In this document: piece after piece, positions 1 to 11,659 of the stretch
Layout of the letters: each line of letters begins with the position of its first letter
Numbering within the stretch: position 1 is the first letter of the stretch
Assembly: GCA_946800325.1 (NCBI GenBank)
Contig: OX326959.1
Coordinates: 31,038,527-31,102,526, forward strand
Direction: 5' to 3'
Length of the DNA stretch: 64,000 nucleotides
DNA from: Luzula sylvatica
Taxonomy: Eukaryota > Streptophyta > Magnoliopsida > Poales > Juncaceae
The notes under the pieces: model-generated
The model's input: the letters and a program-made list of their open reading frames with translations, nothing else
Told to the model about the DNA's origin: nothing
Databases searched by the model: none
Translations under genes and position numbers: made by a program

Positions 1-486
1 AAATATTGTTTTGAACCCGCCCATACATTTGGGTTAAAAATCGGTCCAAAATATATTTTAATCAACGAATCGGTACCGTTTTATTGGAACATTTGTGTCA
101 ATACATCATTTTTAACATATCATGTGAATTTTAATACAAAAATTAAAACAAACCTTTATTTTACCAATTTTCAAGCTTCAACATAAAACCACATAATCGT
201 ATGTTTTTATCCATTATATTTCCTGATGTGCACTGATCTGATCTGTTTATCGATTATTTGTTACATAATGTCATTGATTCAAAATCTTTAAGCCAATGTG
301 AGAGGGCATTCTCATCTCCCTTCCACGATTTAATTACTGCTGAAGAAATTATTTACAATTGAGATATTTATTCTAGCCCAAAAGGCTTTCAGAAAAAAAT
401 AAACAATCCCACAATTTGGGGCTCGTATTAAACATTGGGCCAATACTAATAAAACTCGTTCCTACCATTCACAGGTGTGAATTTTG
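1..486. other. AT-rich intergenic sequence
   Basis: No open frame, RNA gene or repeat structure is visible. The last nine bases (478-486, TGAATTTTG) look like the left target duplication of the MITE pair that follows. Confidence 0.6.
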
Positions 487-656
487 GAGTAATGATACAG
501 ACCATACCTTTTAGACCACGAATTAACCACACCTGCCACGTGACAGCCATCTATTGGATGCACGTTTCCATTACTTTTTCTGCAGCCAATAGCTGGCTGT
601 CACGTGGCAGGTGTGGTTAATTCGTGGTCTAAAAGGTGTGGTCTGTATCATTACTC
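487..656. mobile_element. 170-bp foldback MITE, copy 1 (Mutator-like)
   Basis: The element starts GAGTAATGATAC and ends GTATCATTACTC, and almost its whole length folds into one hairpin around a short core. It is exactly 170 bp, like four other copies in the window. The core here reads in the orientation TGCACGTTTCCATTAC. Each arm carries a G-box-type CACGTG site; in this copy both arms carry the same change (CACGTGAC on the left, GTCACGTG on the right), so the hairpin stays paired. With copy 2 it forms a tandem pair flanked by TGAATTTT on both sides. The 8-10 bp target duplications of the other copies point to the Mutator superfamily; this is inference, as no transposase is present. Confidence 0.9.
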
Positions 657-662
657 ATTTTG

Positions 663-832
663 GAGTAATGATACAGACCACACCTTTTAGACCACGAATT
701 AACCACACCTGCCACGTGGCAGCCAGCTATTGGCTGCACGTTTCCATTACTTTTTCTGCAGCCAATAGCTGGCTGCCACGTGGCAGGTGTGGTTAATTCG
801 TGGTCTAAAAGGTGTGGTCTGTATCATTACTC
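663..832. mobile_element. 170-bp foldback MITE, copy 2
   Basis: Same family and core orientation as copy 1, separated from it by only six bases (ATTTTG, 657-662), which repeat the end of the left target duplication. The right flank TGAATTTT (833-840) matches 478-485, so the pair shares one target duplication of about nine bases. Both arms contain the perfect palindrome GCCACGTGGC. Arms pair almost perfectly. Confidence 0.9.
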
Positions 833-878
833 TGAATTTTAGTTTACATCATATTTAGCCTATGTGAGTTGTGAGTGT

Positions 879-1541
879 TAGGGCTGCAACTTTAGCTCGT
901 GGCTCGTGGCTCGCTCGAGCTCGACTCGATAATAGTTCGATAATAGCTCGCTCGATATTAACTCAAAATTAAACGAGCCGAGCTAGCTCGAATGCTTATT
1001 GAGCCGAGCTTGAGCCAGACTCAGCTCGCTCTTATTAAGCTCGAAAAGAATTTGAGCTCGATTTAAAAAATTAAATATTTTTATCATAATTAATTCATAT
1101 TATATATATTATTATTATTTGAAAATTTTATAAAGAAAACTTTATCTTCATAATAATTCCAAGTCAGGTTACAACTTAGGTCATAAAAAGAATATTAACT
1201 AATGGAGACAAATTAATAATATCAAGTCCAAATCCAATTTTTTTTTATGTTTTGTCTTATATGTTTGATTTATTATTGTTATGTTTTAAGATAGTTTGGT
1301 ATTTAAAATATTTTTTGTTTATTCGCAATTATTATAATTTTTTTAATTAAAATTCAAGTTGTTTTTTTAATTGAGCTACTGTTGAGCCGAGCCGAGCTAG
1401 CTCGAATTAGAACGAGCCGAGCTTGAGCATGATTTTTTAGCTCGAACCATAATTCTAAACGAGCCGAGCCAGCTCGAATAAGTTCCGAGCCGAGCTTGAG
1501 CTTGGCACAGCTCGCTCGAGCTCGGCTCGTTTGCAGCCCTA
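879..1541. mobile_element. Non-autonomous hAT element, copy 1
   Basis: Ends are TAGGGCTGCAA and TTGCAGCCCTA, a hAT-like inverted repeat, and the element is bounded by an exact 8-bp duplication GTGAGTGT (871-878 and 1542-1549). The subterminal regions are dense in GAGCTCG/CGAGCCGAGC motifs that can pair between ends; the middle is AT-rich and non-coding. A second copy lies at 43080-43746. The 8-bp duplication and terminal TAGGG are typical of hAT transposons. It encodes no transposase, so it would depend on one supplied in trans. Confidence 0.9.
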
Positions 1542-1549
1542 GTGAGTGT

Positions 1550-2106
1550 GACCAGTGTCAATATTTGCGCTAGAAGTTCATATTCTCACTTGTTTATTTC
1601 ATATTTTTATGTTTCAAAATGATAAACAATATTTGTGATATACACAATAAAACATTTGATTAATATTAGTCTTAGTTAGTATGATATAGAAAAATATTTT
1701 GAGTGCCTTATACTTTGTGTAAATAATACACTCTAGAAAATCAAGAAGAAGAAAATGAAAAATAATAAATCTTGTTATGATTTTGACATTTAGTCTCTAT
1801 ATAATAATTAACATAAGTAATTACTATGCTAATTATTATATGGTACATAATTAATTAATATATGTCATATGATTGACATATAAATTAATTGGTGATTATA
1901 TGATACATCATTTTTTGTAATTAATTGGGTGATACATTATTTTTAAATCACCATTCACGTAATCAACAAAGATCAATTTATTGTTAGAAATATCCGAAAT
2001 ATTTTTTCTAAAAAGATGTACCACAAATCATATGTTAATTAATTATGATAATCAATATACAGAGAATGCTCCCGGGAAATATAACTTCATCTATATATGA
2101 TTTCTC
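1550..2106. other. AT-rich intergenic sequence
   Basis: No coding or structural signal seen. Confidence 0.5.
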
Positions 2107-2145
2107 ACTAATCAATAACAATGGCCCGCGCAACAATTGCGCGGG
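2107..2145 (-). mobile_element. Degenerate Helitron 3' terminus
   Basis: On the minus strand a hairpin with a 9-bp stem and 3-base loop (2125-2145, arms CCCGCGCAA and TTGCGCGGG) is followed by a short tail ending in TTAGT. The hairpin matches those of the better Helitron ends at 23028-23046 and 59425-59444. The terminal CTAG expected of plant Helitrons appears mutated to TTAG. The 5' end was not located, so the extent is unknown. Confidence 0.5.
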
Positions 2146-2149
2146 ACTT

Positions 2150-3259
2150 CATATCATTTTTTACATGTTTTTGTATAATTTGTTTAAATAAAATTTGCAA
2201 GGGTACGTTTAAACTCAATTATATAATCATGATATGTTTGTAAATATATTGCTGACAATAAATGCATTATAATATTAAATGTTCATGAAATTTGTCTATC
2301 ATGGATATAAATATTATAATTAGTAAGAGTCCATGGAATTGGTCCATCAGTTTAAATTGACACCAAATAAATAAAATATAACATGTTATTATTCAAAAAA
2401 AAAATTAAGTTTCAAAACAAATAAAATAAAACAGTGAATAATACACATAAAATCGAAATATATATTTAAAATATCATCCATTAGCATAAAAATATTAAAA
2501 AAAATTTAGAAAAAAAACAATTGTAAAATATATCATAAGAAATTAACAATTGAGACATAATTTCATACGGGGATTATATATGGAGTCCCAATAACACAAA
2601 AATAACATTCTTGATGAGGCGGCAAGAGAGATTAAGTGGATTAATATTTAGAAAAAGCTGATACGTGTCGATATGTTGTCACGTATCAATTAACATTTAT
2701 TAATATTAACATATTATAAATTATCAATGTATTAATTAAACGTGTCAATTAGACATGTTAATCAATTCACTCTGTCACATCATCAAGGATATGATGATGA
2801 GTTTGAGGACCAATTATATTTTTCTTGCATACATGAGTATAATTTGGGTTGCAACAAAAAAAAAATTAGCTGACACGTGTTAGCACATGATGAGTTGTTC
2901 AGAATTATATCTATAGAAAGATAAGAGCCCTAATTGAAAAATAACAGTCAAATACTGTATTGATTTTATTTTAACGTTGGCTCGCCATTCATGAAAAAAT
3001 TTATTTAATATCACACATTTTAAATGTAATGTAATATCCGAATTAAACATGCAATTAATTTGCAGCTTTAAACTTCCTGACAAACATAATTTATTTGTAG
3101 CCACAATTTAATTGAACAATTTATGACAAAAATAAAATATCGCAGATAATTTTAATTATCATATATTGTTATTCATTTTAAACCAATATATAATTTGATA
3201 TATTTCTTGGTTTACTTCAAAGAATTAATTTATGAAAAATCAAGTGGATTCATTTCATC
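2150..3259. other. AT-rich intergenic sequence
   Basis: No gene seen. Short inverted motifs (for example GATACGTG and CACGTATC near 2650-2690) are present but too short to assign. Confidence 0.5.
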
Positions 3260-6200
3260 ATTTTAATTAGGGGGGATTTATCCTTTTAAATTGTTAATAT
3301 CATATTTGTTCCTAATAAACATAATTACTTTCAGATTTATCCATATCAAATTTATCCGTTCCGTTAAATTGATGTTAAATTAAACAGAATTTTGAATTTT
3401 GAATATTGAAACTTATTAAATTTTAAAATTTATATTTTATTGACCAAAAAAACCCTTTTAATACATACCCTAAATATTACCCAAAACCCGTTAACAAAAG
3501 CCAACCCCATCTCTTAACCCTAAATATTACCCAAAACCCGTTAACAACCGAACAACGAAACCTTAACCTAAGTGAACTAGCGGGAAAGGAAACCCTCCGA
3601 CGATTGGGGCGACTCGATGTGTGCATCGACTGGTTGCGGCGACTAGCTGTGGGCTGAATAGCTGGTTGGAGCAACAGGGGCGAAGAGATTCTTAGAAGTT
3701 TGTATTGCTCGAGGTACATCTCTTTGCTTCTTTTCTTACTTGAGGAAGGAGTCGGCTCGAGCCGGATGAACCGGTCATGCCAGTCTTTGGATAGGTACCA
3801 ACGGAAAAGGATGCCGAAGCTGATCTCTCTCCACTTAAGAAGTAATGAAAAATTTATTAATGAACTAGTTAATTTAGCTTTCACGAAATTACTTAGTTTA
3901 TCAAATTTCGAAGCTGAAATTACCACATTGAATTTGATTTACTAAATTTTAGTTAGTTCGATCTCCTATACTTTCGTTTTCGAGCTCAATTATGATTTTT
4001 TTGCACATAGGAAAAAGTCTGTTTTTTGTCCCTAACAAATACCGAAATGTTCAACTTGCCCCCTGACTTTTTTTTTTGTTCATTTTGCCCCCTAAATTTG
4101 TTATTTTTGTTCGGTTTGCCCCCTCCGTCCAATAACTCGTGCCCTCCAGTTAAATGGCTGTTAAATATGCTGACGTGGCATTATTTTATACAGCCACGTC
4201 AGCATAAAATAATGGCACGTCAGCATAAAATAATGCTACGTCAGCATAAAATAATGCCACGTCAACATATTTAACAGCCATTTAACTGGGGGGCACGAGT
4301 TATTGGACGGAGGGGGCAAACCGAACAAAAATAGCAAGTTTAGGGGGCAAAATGAACAAAAAAAAAAGTCAGGGGGCAAGTTGAACATTTCGGTATTTGT
4401 TAGGGACCAAAAACAGACTTTTTCCTTTATCTTCTGACTATTTGCTACACATTTTTTATATAAGGTTATTTATATAATTTTCATTGCACGGCATATTGAG
4501 AGAACCCCTCATTAGGCGATGCATTACCTCCACGCATATTTTCTCAACGGATCCTTGACGAGTTCTATAGCGAGATCCTTCGTTGCAAAGTCATACTAAT
4601 TCTGCTCTAATCAAAGTTGCCAAATTTTTTTGTTGTGATTAGAATTATTAATACTAATTGGAATTGGTATTGGATTTTCTAAAATTGGTCAATCAAAATA
4701 CGTCACTTTAGCTTTTTTGTCGTAATTGGAATTTCTGGGATTCATTTTGGATTTTGTACCCGAGGGATTTGACAAATCACTTATAATCCAATAATGTTAC
4801 GTTCCTTATCATAAAAATCATTACGGTAAACTTACTTTTTATAATAAAACGCAATCATGAGAAAACCATTCACTAAAAATCAAGTTATATAATTTCAGAA
4901 TTCTTGCCATCATAGGATTCGTTCCGGTGGGATTCACGTGAATAAAACCAAGAGGAGAAAAAATAATAGAAAGAAAAGTTTATTGTGCTTATCATCAAGC
5001 TTGGAATTAGGTTTAATTTGCGAATGAAGGTTTGGGGAGTGGGACATATATAATGGAGCTTAAAAGTTGAATTTGTGTAATTGTTTTGTGTATGAAGTGT
5101 GAAATTAATTGTGTATGAATGTGTCGATGATAATTTAAGGTCATGTTAACTTAGCATTACAAAGATTACAACATGATTTGAAATAATTTCTCGACTAGAT
5201 CCCAACTCGATGACAACACTATTACAAAGACCATAACACGATTCTAAATAACTTCCCGACTCAATTGCAACATGTTTACATCACGAAACAATTTACAAAG
5301 ATCATAAATATTTCTACAATGATACAATCATTAGCACAATTTAGTAACTTCCCAACTCGATCAAGAAACATGTAAGCTAAGCTAGTGCCCACTACTTAAC
5401 CAATTCATACACTTCGGTGCATCTTGTCATTAAAGGAGTGAAGTATTGTAGAAAATCCTAAACCTCCAAAATAGTGGACCAAATTGAAATCTTCTTGTCT
5501 AAATTTAAGTATGAGAAAATGATTCTCGATAAATACCGAAACAGTAAAATGTAAGATGAATTAGGTGAGCCATTTGTTGCCTTAAGATCAGATATTTGGC
5601 TACTTCTTTGCTGCCTTGAGATCAGGTGAGTCCTAAACCCCCAAAAAACTTCAAATTGTGAGAAAATGGAGAAATTGGAGAAAATCGTAGTTCAAATTGT
5701 GACAATACTATTTCGATAATCCCTAATAGAAGACCAAGATGAGATTTAAGAGAATAAATGTGGGAATTGAAAATTGAAATCAGAAAGAAATTGCTAACCT
5801 TTCTTTTTTTGAAGGTTACCCAACATGAGATCACATGCTGTTTGGGTGGTATCGTATGTTACAAAACCATCGAACGAAGTAAAAATTACATTAGTGACCT
5901 AGGTTATTGCAGTAATAATTGGTATAGTCTTCCTTTTGCTCTTGAGCCTTGAACTTCATGTCTTTTGTTTTTCGCAGGTCTTGTGCCATAACATTTTGCT
6001 CCATCGCATTCAAATCCAAAACCATAAATCTAACCTTTCACTTCGTCCCAATCCATTTGCTCCATAGTTGTGCCAGATGGTGCCGGATTTTACTCCGCCA
6101 AGCGTCAGATGGCGTCGGTCTTTCAACGAAGTGAAGATTCAGAGAAGTCGCCAAAAGTCGCCATGATTCACCAAAAACAGTCAAGATCGGGAGCTTAGTC

Positions 6201-6560
6201 ATCATTGTTCTTCATCGAAGGTGGTTTGGAGAAGGGAAAAAATGTCTTTGGAGACTTTCTCGGGCTGGAGCTGGATCTAGGTTTAAGTTAGCTTATTCAC
6301 GGGTTTACTTTCTCGGGTCTGAGCCTCGGTTTTAGACTTTTAGTTAGGTTCTTAACGGGTTTAGGGTTATATTTTTATTGGGTTTAAGGGTTTACATTAA
6401 GGGTAAATTAGCCAATAAATCAAATTTTCTGTCTACTTTAACTCTGTTAAGTTTTGACATATTTAAAACAAGTTATGTTTACAAGGGATAAAAACGTAAT
6501 AAGTTATTTTGTAGGGATAAATTTGTTATTTTGAATTTTGAGGGACATAAGAGAAATTTT
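3260..6560. mobile_element. Composite region with long inverted ends, possible MULE-like element
   Basis: The left end (about 3260-3540) and the right end (about 6300-6560) read as diverged inverted copies: both carry ACCCGTTAA, repeated ACCCTAAA-type words and the same order of TTTATCC and GTTAAA motifs. The interior holds slightly less AT-rich, exon-like blocks (3540-3950 and 5950-6280) that I cannot assign to any protein, and a nested foldback at 4009-4426. I could not define exact ends or a target duplication. The layout suits a MULE that has captured host sequence, but chance similarity of AT-rich arms is possible. Confidence 0.35.
4009..4426. mobile_element. 418-bp foldback element with internal short tandem repeats
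   Basis: Starts AGGAAAAAGTCTG and ends CAGACTTTTTCCT; arms of about 180 bp pair with few mismatches and include GGGGGCAAA blocks and the complement of CCGTCCAATAACTCGTG. The centre (about 4170-4265) carries several tandem copies of a roughly 21-bp unit built on ACGTCAGCATAAAATAATG. No open frame is meaningful; the 82-codon frame here is the repeat read through. No clear target duplication was found, so the superfamily is uncertain (Mutator-like is my best guess). Confidence 0.8.
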
Positions 6561-6593
6561 CCTTTTTGATTATGTGAATCGTTATTATTATAA

Positions 6594-6625
6594 CTAGTAA
6601 AATTATCCGCGCTTCGCTGCGATTT
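6594..6625 (-). mobile_element. Helitron 3' terminus, minus strand
   Basis: Read on the minus strand, an imperfect hairpin (CGCAGCGAAGCGCGG) is followed by ATAATTTTA and ends CTAG with a T in the host, the plant Helitron 3' arrangement. The element body would extend to the right; its 5' TC end was not identified. Confidence 0.6.
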
Positions 6626-6850
6626 ATTTAATATAATAATTGTTCAAAATGTTATAACATATACTTTTTGTGTTTTTAATAGATAATGAAAATAAAACTT
6701 ACCCAGATAATATTTTGGCAAGCACACAAAATAAAAAAAGAATGTTGAATACATGTTATTAATTATCATGGTAATATGGCACAACGAACAAATCATATGA
6801 TTATATATTCTAACATTAAATTTGTAACAAATATAATGAATCATTGCAAT

Positions 6851-8062
6851 AGGGCCTGTTTGGACGTTAGAATTAGTATTGGAACTGGATTATATATTCC
6901 GGCACAACTCAAATTCTCTGTTTGGGAGCCTCTAAGAATTGGAATTTCATTTTGCCGGTTTATTTTCTCTTCACTAAAATCCAGCAAAGTTTTTCTCCAA
7001 AAAAACTTGGAGTGCCAATTTGCCGGAAATAATTACAACTAATCTAATACTTACGCTCCCTTATATCCTTATTTCTCCTCTCTTTCTTTTTCTCTTTCTC
7101 CAACGTTGGTTTTGTTCCATATCTTTTTTCAATTCAGCTCTTACTCTTCTCATCTCTTCAGCTCATACTCTATAATCTCTTTGACTATTATTTGGTGCCT
7201 TTTTCTCTCATGTTGATATATTTCGTCTCTACTGTTTGATGTCGTTTTTCTCTCAGTTTAGCCTTGGACCTTTATTTGCTCGATTTAGGACTGTTTCCAG
7301 GTTCTTTGCACATGAACCATGACATTTTATTAGCTTTCTCCATGTATTCACATATGCAAGAGACACTAAGATATGGTACCAACATGTTTGTGCCCTTGAT
7401 TTTGTTTTGCTTGTATTTGAAGAAACCTTTATCAGATTTCTGATTTTATTTTGCTCGAATTTGATGAACTCCATTGACGGTAAATTTAGCTTATTGGATG
7501 CTTACTGCTAAGTGTTAATGGCTGATTGAATGCTTAATTGAGGATTAAGACTTAAAATTAGAACTTGGGTTCAGGTTACGATCATGATTGTCAGAGATAT
7601 TGTAAAATTGAGTACTAAACATGTATGCGAATGAAATTTGAAATGAATTGTTATAGTTGAACTTACAATTTGTTATTTTATCACAATCAAAATTTCAATT
7701 GAATTTGTTTTTAATACTCCAATCATAATTTTGTGGTGTTTTTACTCAATTTATATATTGGTCGTGATATACAACTTTGATGGAAACAAAAAAATTCTAT
7801 TTTTTAAGATTTAAGAAAAAATAATTGGCAACTTTGTTTTCTCTAATATTTTATCTTATACATTCTAATATTTAAATTATATCATTTGATTTTTCTTCAT
7901 TTAATAATTTGCTCGTATTTAAATTATATACAAAAATTTCCCAATTATACATAGTTCAACTCTCGCACTTAGAAAAAACACTAAATAAAAATAAAAATGG
8001 AATTGGAGAAATCAAATACAAATTCGCTAAAATACAATAATCTCATCAACATAAACAGGCCC
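6851..8062. mobile_element. Possible PIF/Harbinger-like remnant
   Basis: The left end reads GGGCCTGTTTGGACG and the right end AACATAAACAGGCCC, an inverted pair of about 10 bp of the Tourist/PIF type. The flanking triplets (ATA and GCG) do not match as a target duplication, so the boundary pairing is doubtful. The interior includes a pyrimidine-rich stretch (7060-7260) but no recognisable gene. Confidence 0.35.
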
Positions 8063-8099
8063 GCGCAAAAGCTCAGGGGAATAAGCTAGTATACTACAA
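8056..8099 (+). mobile_element. Helitron-like 3' terminus, plus strand
   Basis: GGCCCGCGC, a degenerate partner arm (CTCAGGGG), then AATAAG and CTAG followed by host T. The tail AAGCTAGT matches that of the 744-bp Helitron (23051-23057), but the hairpin is eroded. The 5' end was not found. Confidence 0.45.
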
Positions 8100-8598
8100 T
8101 TTTTTATTTATTTTCCGAAGGATACATATGATATGATATTTTGGAGTTTTAAGAAATCAAAGAATCTAAAGTTAAGTAGATAGTCAAATATAATATATAT
8201 ATTTCGAGATCTACAACTATAATCATTTATTATTATAAGATTAATCACCAGAATAATTATTTCTAAACTAGTTGGCACAAAGTCGGATCTGTTTTGTTTG
8301 CTATGATTTATTTGAGTTGTTATTAATCTAGTGTTTGAATTCATCTTCATTTGATATCTAATTATATAATATATGAATATGAATATGAATTTTCAATTTT
8401 CAATTTTCTCGTTTTGGTACTTCATTTAGAATCTATTATATTGACTTCTGTAAAAATTAATTTACTAATTAACAGATCCTCATTTTTAACATCAAACGAG
8501 ACAAATTTAAATGCTAATGTAAGTTTATCAAATTTCACCATTAAACGAGAAAATAATTCTCTCCTTGATTATCATAAGAAAAAGTATAAAACGAAGTA

Positions 8599-10200
8599 AG
8601 ATGGAGAGGTAATTAAATTAAAATTTCTATACAAAAATGCACTCAAAATATCAGCTCAAAAATAAATAAGAAAGTATTATGGCCCTGGGCCTTCGGTACA
8701 AAGATGGAGACCTTAAATTAAAATTCTTTCCTTGATTATCATATTTACCTCTTCAAATTTACTTTCTAAAAAACATACAAAATATATAAAAAGATAAACT
8801 CAAATTGTTAAATTTGTATTAATTAGAGTTTAGTGTAGCAAATAAAGTAATTAAAAAAACATACAAAATTACAAAATTAAAACCGGTTCCGCAATTTTAA
8901 CTTGAAGGTAAATACAGAAAAATTATAAAGTAATTAACTACAAGTATAAGTTTTATCATTTTTTACCAAAAAATTAAAGCATATAACTGCAACAAATATA
9001 ATTTCATTTTGTAAAAATAATTGTTCACTGATATGATTAATGAAAAAAAAAAATCAAAATATCACCTCCAAAAAAAAATAAGGAAAAAAATATTATGGCC
9101 TTGGGTCTTCGGACCAAATGAAGTTAGATGGGAGCAAGGACGGAACCAAGGGGGGGCTAGGTGGGGCCTAAGCCCCCCCTATGAATGCAATGGGCAAAAT
9201 ATAGTGGTTAATAACTTAATTGCATGAAAATATGCATGCAATTTATATGTAAGATTTTATTAAGAAAATAATGTTTGTCTAGGCCCATCAAATTAGCCCA
9301 CATTCATCTATTAAAAAAAACTATATATTTCTTCAATCTTGATTCATTCATCCACATATAAACAATATTTTGATTTTAATTTTAATACAAATCCTCAATT
9401 TTATTCCTTCATTTTTGTTATGAGGTTTAAAGTGAAAACTATCCATGAATTTTTTCCCTCTTCTAATTCAGTTTAGTTCTTGTATTTTGTCTACTGTTAT
9501 TTGCTAAACTCATTGATGGATTTCTATTTTCATTGTTTAGACACTTGTGTAGTGATTTTTAGTTTGGTCAAATATTTTGAATATTTTCTTCAATAAAAAA
9601 AAATAATACACAAATTGAAATATGTTTTCACAATTAATTGTAAATTTAAGTTTATATTGTGTAATATGTAATTTCTCATGAAATTTGTGTAAATAGAAAA
9701 CTATATTGATAAAATATTAAATTTTCTTACACACCAGTGGCGATGTAATATATTTTTTTTGTCAAAAATGAAGTGTACCAATTTCAGATTTTGACGGTGA
9801 CGACCGAACGCGTTTTTCAGCCATGCATATCGTCAAGACAAGGATGGTGATTTTTTTTACAAATTATTTGCTTGTTTATATTGAGAAAAAAATTGCCGAA
9901 TCTTTCTCGACAAACAAACAAAATAATAAATTGCTTGAGTGTTCGTTGTAAATTACAAAAAAAGTACGTTAAAATTTGATAATTAAAGTATCGAGTTTAT
10001 GTCGGCCCCCCCTAACATTACTTTCTGGTTCCGTCCCTGGATGGGAGGTAATTAAATTTAAATTCTTCCGTCATATTTTTCCTATCAAATATTTACTTCC
10101 TAAAAATGTAAAAAATATAAAAGAAAATGAACTCAAATTGTTAAATTTGTTTTAAATGTGTCATGCTAATTAAAATTTAGTTTAACCAACAGCCATTAAA
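8599..10200. repeat. Local tandem duplication, one copy split by a hAT insertion
   Basis: The block around 8640-8880 (ATTATGGCCCTGGGCCTTCGG, then AAATTAAAATTCTTTCC and ACTCAAATTGTTAAATTTG) recurs at about 9050-9134 and continues at 10040-10180 after the hAT element. A further partial copy of the AATTAAATTAAA segment starts near 8599. The copies are clearly diverged. Copy 1 therefore preserves the arrangement before the hAT insertion. Confidence 0.65.
9135..10039. mobile_element. Non-autonomous hAT element, 905 bp
   Basis: Ends are CAAGGACGGAACCA and TGGTTCCGTCCCTG, with an exact 8-bp duplication GATGGGAG at 9127-9134 and 10040-10047. Subterminal G-rich (GGGGGGGCTAGG) and C-rich blocks sit at either end. 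No transposase is encoded. End sequence and duplication length fit hAT. Confidence 0.88.
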
Positions 10201-10499
10201 TTATTTATTAACATGAATAGTAAAAAGGTAATTTGAATACACTGGCAGATAATTTTATAACATCAATAGAAAAAAAAAAGTTACACTGAGTTTAATCAAT
10301 TAATCATATGTTGCTCAGAACTTAAAACTATTTCAAATAATTAATCAATAATATCACTAAAGACTTAAAAAGTTAAAACTTCAAAGTCATTGATGGGCAT
10401 TTCTTAGTAGATATGTATTTTAAAAACTGAATTTGAACAAAATCTTGATTTGTATTCCACCCTTGAAAATGTCATGATCGATTAGTATTCCACCCTTGG

Positions 10500-11640
10500 A
10501 TTTTTAAATACTGGATTTGATCTCTTCTTTCTCTTCTCCCACTCGATTTGATTTATACAAGTTGCTCCGAGCCTTCACCATTGTTCTCCTTCTCCGCTCG
10601 AACTCGAAGCTTCTTCTGCCTTGTTTGTGCTCACCACTCAATATATTTCCTTCGCTTCTACTCGAACCACACCACATGATCTGTACTCGCAACTCACCCA
10701 AACACATTCAGATTTTGAAGCATCTGCCTATCATCTTCTTTGTGCTACTTCGTGGTAATTTTTGTAATTTCCACCAAATCTAAACTTTCTTTCGTTTTGT
10801 GCTAATTTGCTGTCATTCAGGTATGATTGATGAACTGATTAGTATTGATTAATATGTTGCAATTTATTATTCTAATTTGGTTTGTTAGTACAATTTCAGG
10901 ATAATACAGGCAGATTTTCCAAATTAGCGAAGGTTAGTTCTTTTTTATTTGTTTTTCTCTTGAGGACTTAATCGGTTAGTCGTATTGAATACTTTTTAAG
11001 TTCGGCAGGGCTCGAGCAACTTCTCTGCTTCACAGAAGCGAGGAGGCGAAGAGCATGGACAAAAGTCAACGGCACGCCACTTGACGGAGCATACACCGGC
11101 CATCCTCTCATGTGGTCAGTGTGTGCGTGCAAGGTATTTGTCATAATGACTCAATTGGTTAGTTCTTCAGTTCTGCATGACTCAAGCAGCTTTGCAGAAG
11201 CATGGAGGCGACAAGCAAGGATAGAAGGAAAGGGCACGGCACTTGACGGAGCAAACACCAACCATCCTCTCATATGGTTAGTGTGTGCATGCAAGGTGTT
11301 TGATGTAATGACAACTTAATTAGTTAGTTCTTCATTGACCAATAATTTTCCTTTGATAAAAAAATGGCTTTCATGTTTGTAGCCAATGAGAATCCTGAAA
11401 TAAAACAATTGGTAACTACATGTTTGATATATTTTGGTTTGTATTATTTATTTGACAGTATAAATCTCAACGTTTATGTTTTCACCTTTATTAACAGAGA
11501 ATCTCCATATTCCATTCGCATCTTATTGGAATCGACAATTTGTACTGCGATAATTTCCAAGAGAGGCTTCATAAAATTCAATTAGGGGATAAGTGGCGCA
11601 AGGCATAGTTACCACGTTGGATGTTGCAAGACTCTTCTTA
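10500..11640 (+). pseudogene. Exon-like relic of unknown gene, with duplicated exon
   Basis: Several less AT-rich segments are bounded by AG and GT splice-like signals. Two in tandem, about 10970-11150 and 11154-11325, are diverged copies; read in one frame they give similar peptides, LDGAYTGHPLMW in the first and LDGANTNHPLIW in the second, each preceded by an Arg-rich stretch. A later segment (about 11500-11607) reads HLIGIDNLYCDNFQERL before a TAG stop. I do not recognise the family. Frames do not join cleanly and no start context is convincing, so a decayed gene or transposon-borne fragment is more likely than a working gene. Confidence 0.3.
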
Positions 11641-11659
11641 CAGGTCACAATTAGTTCCC

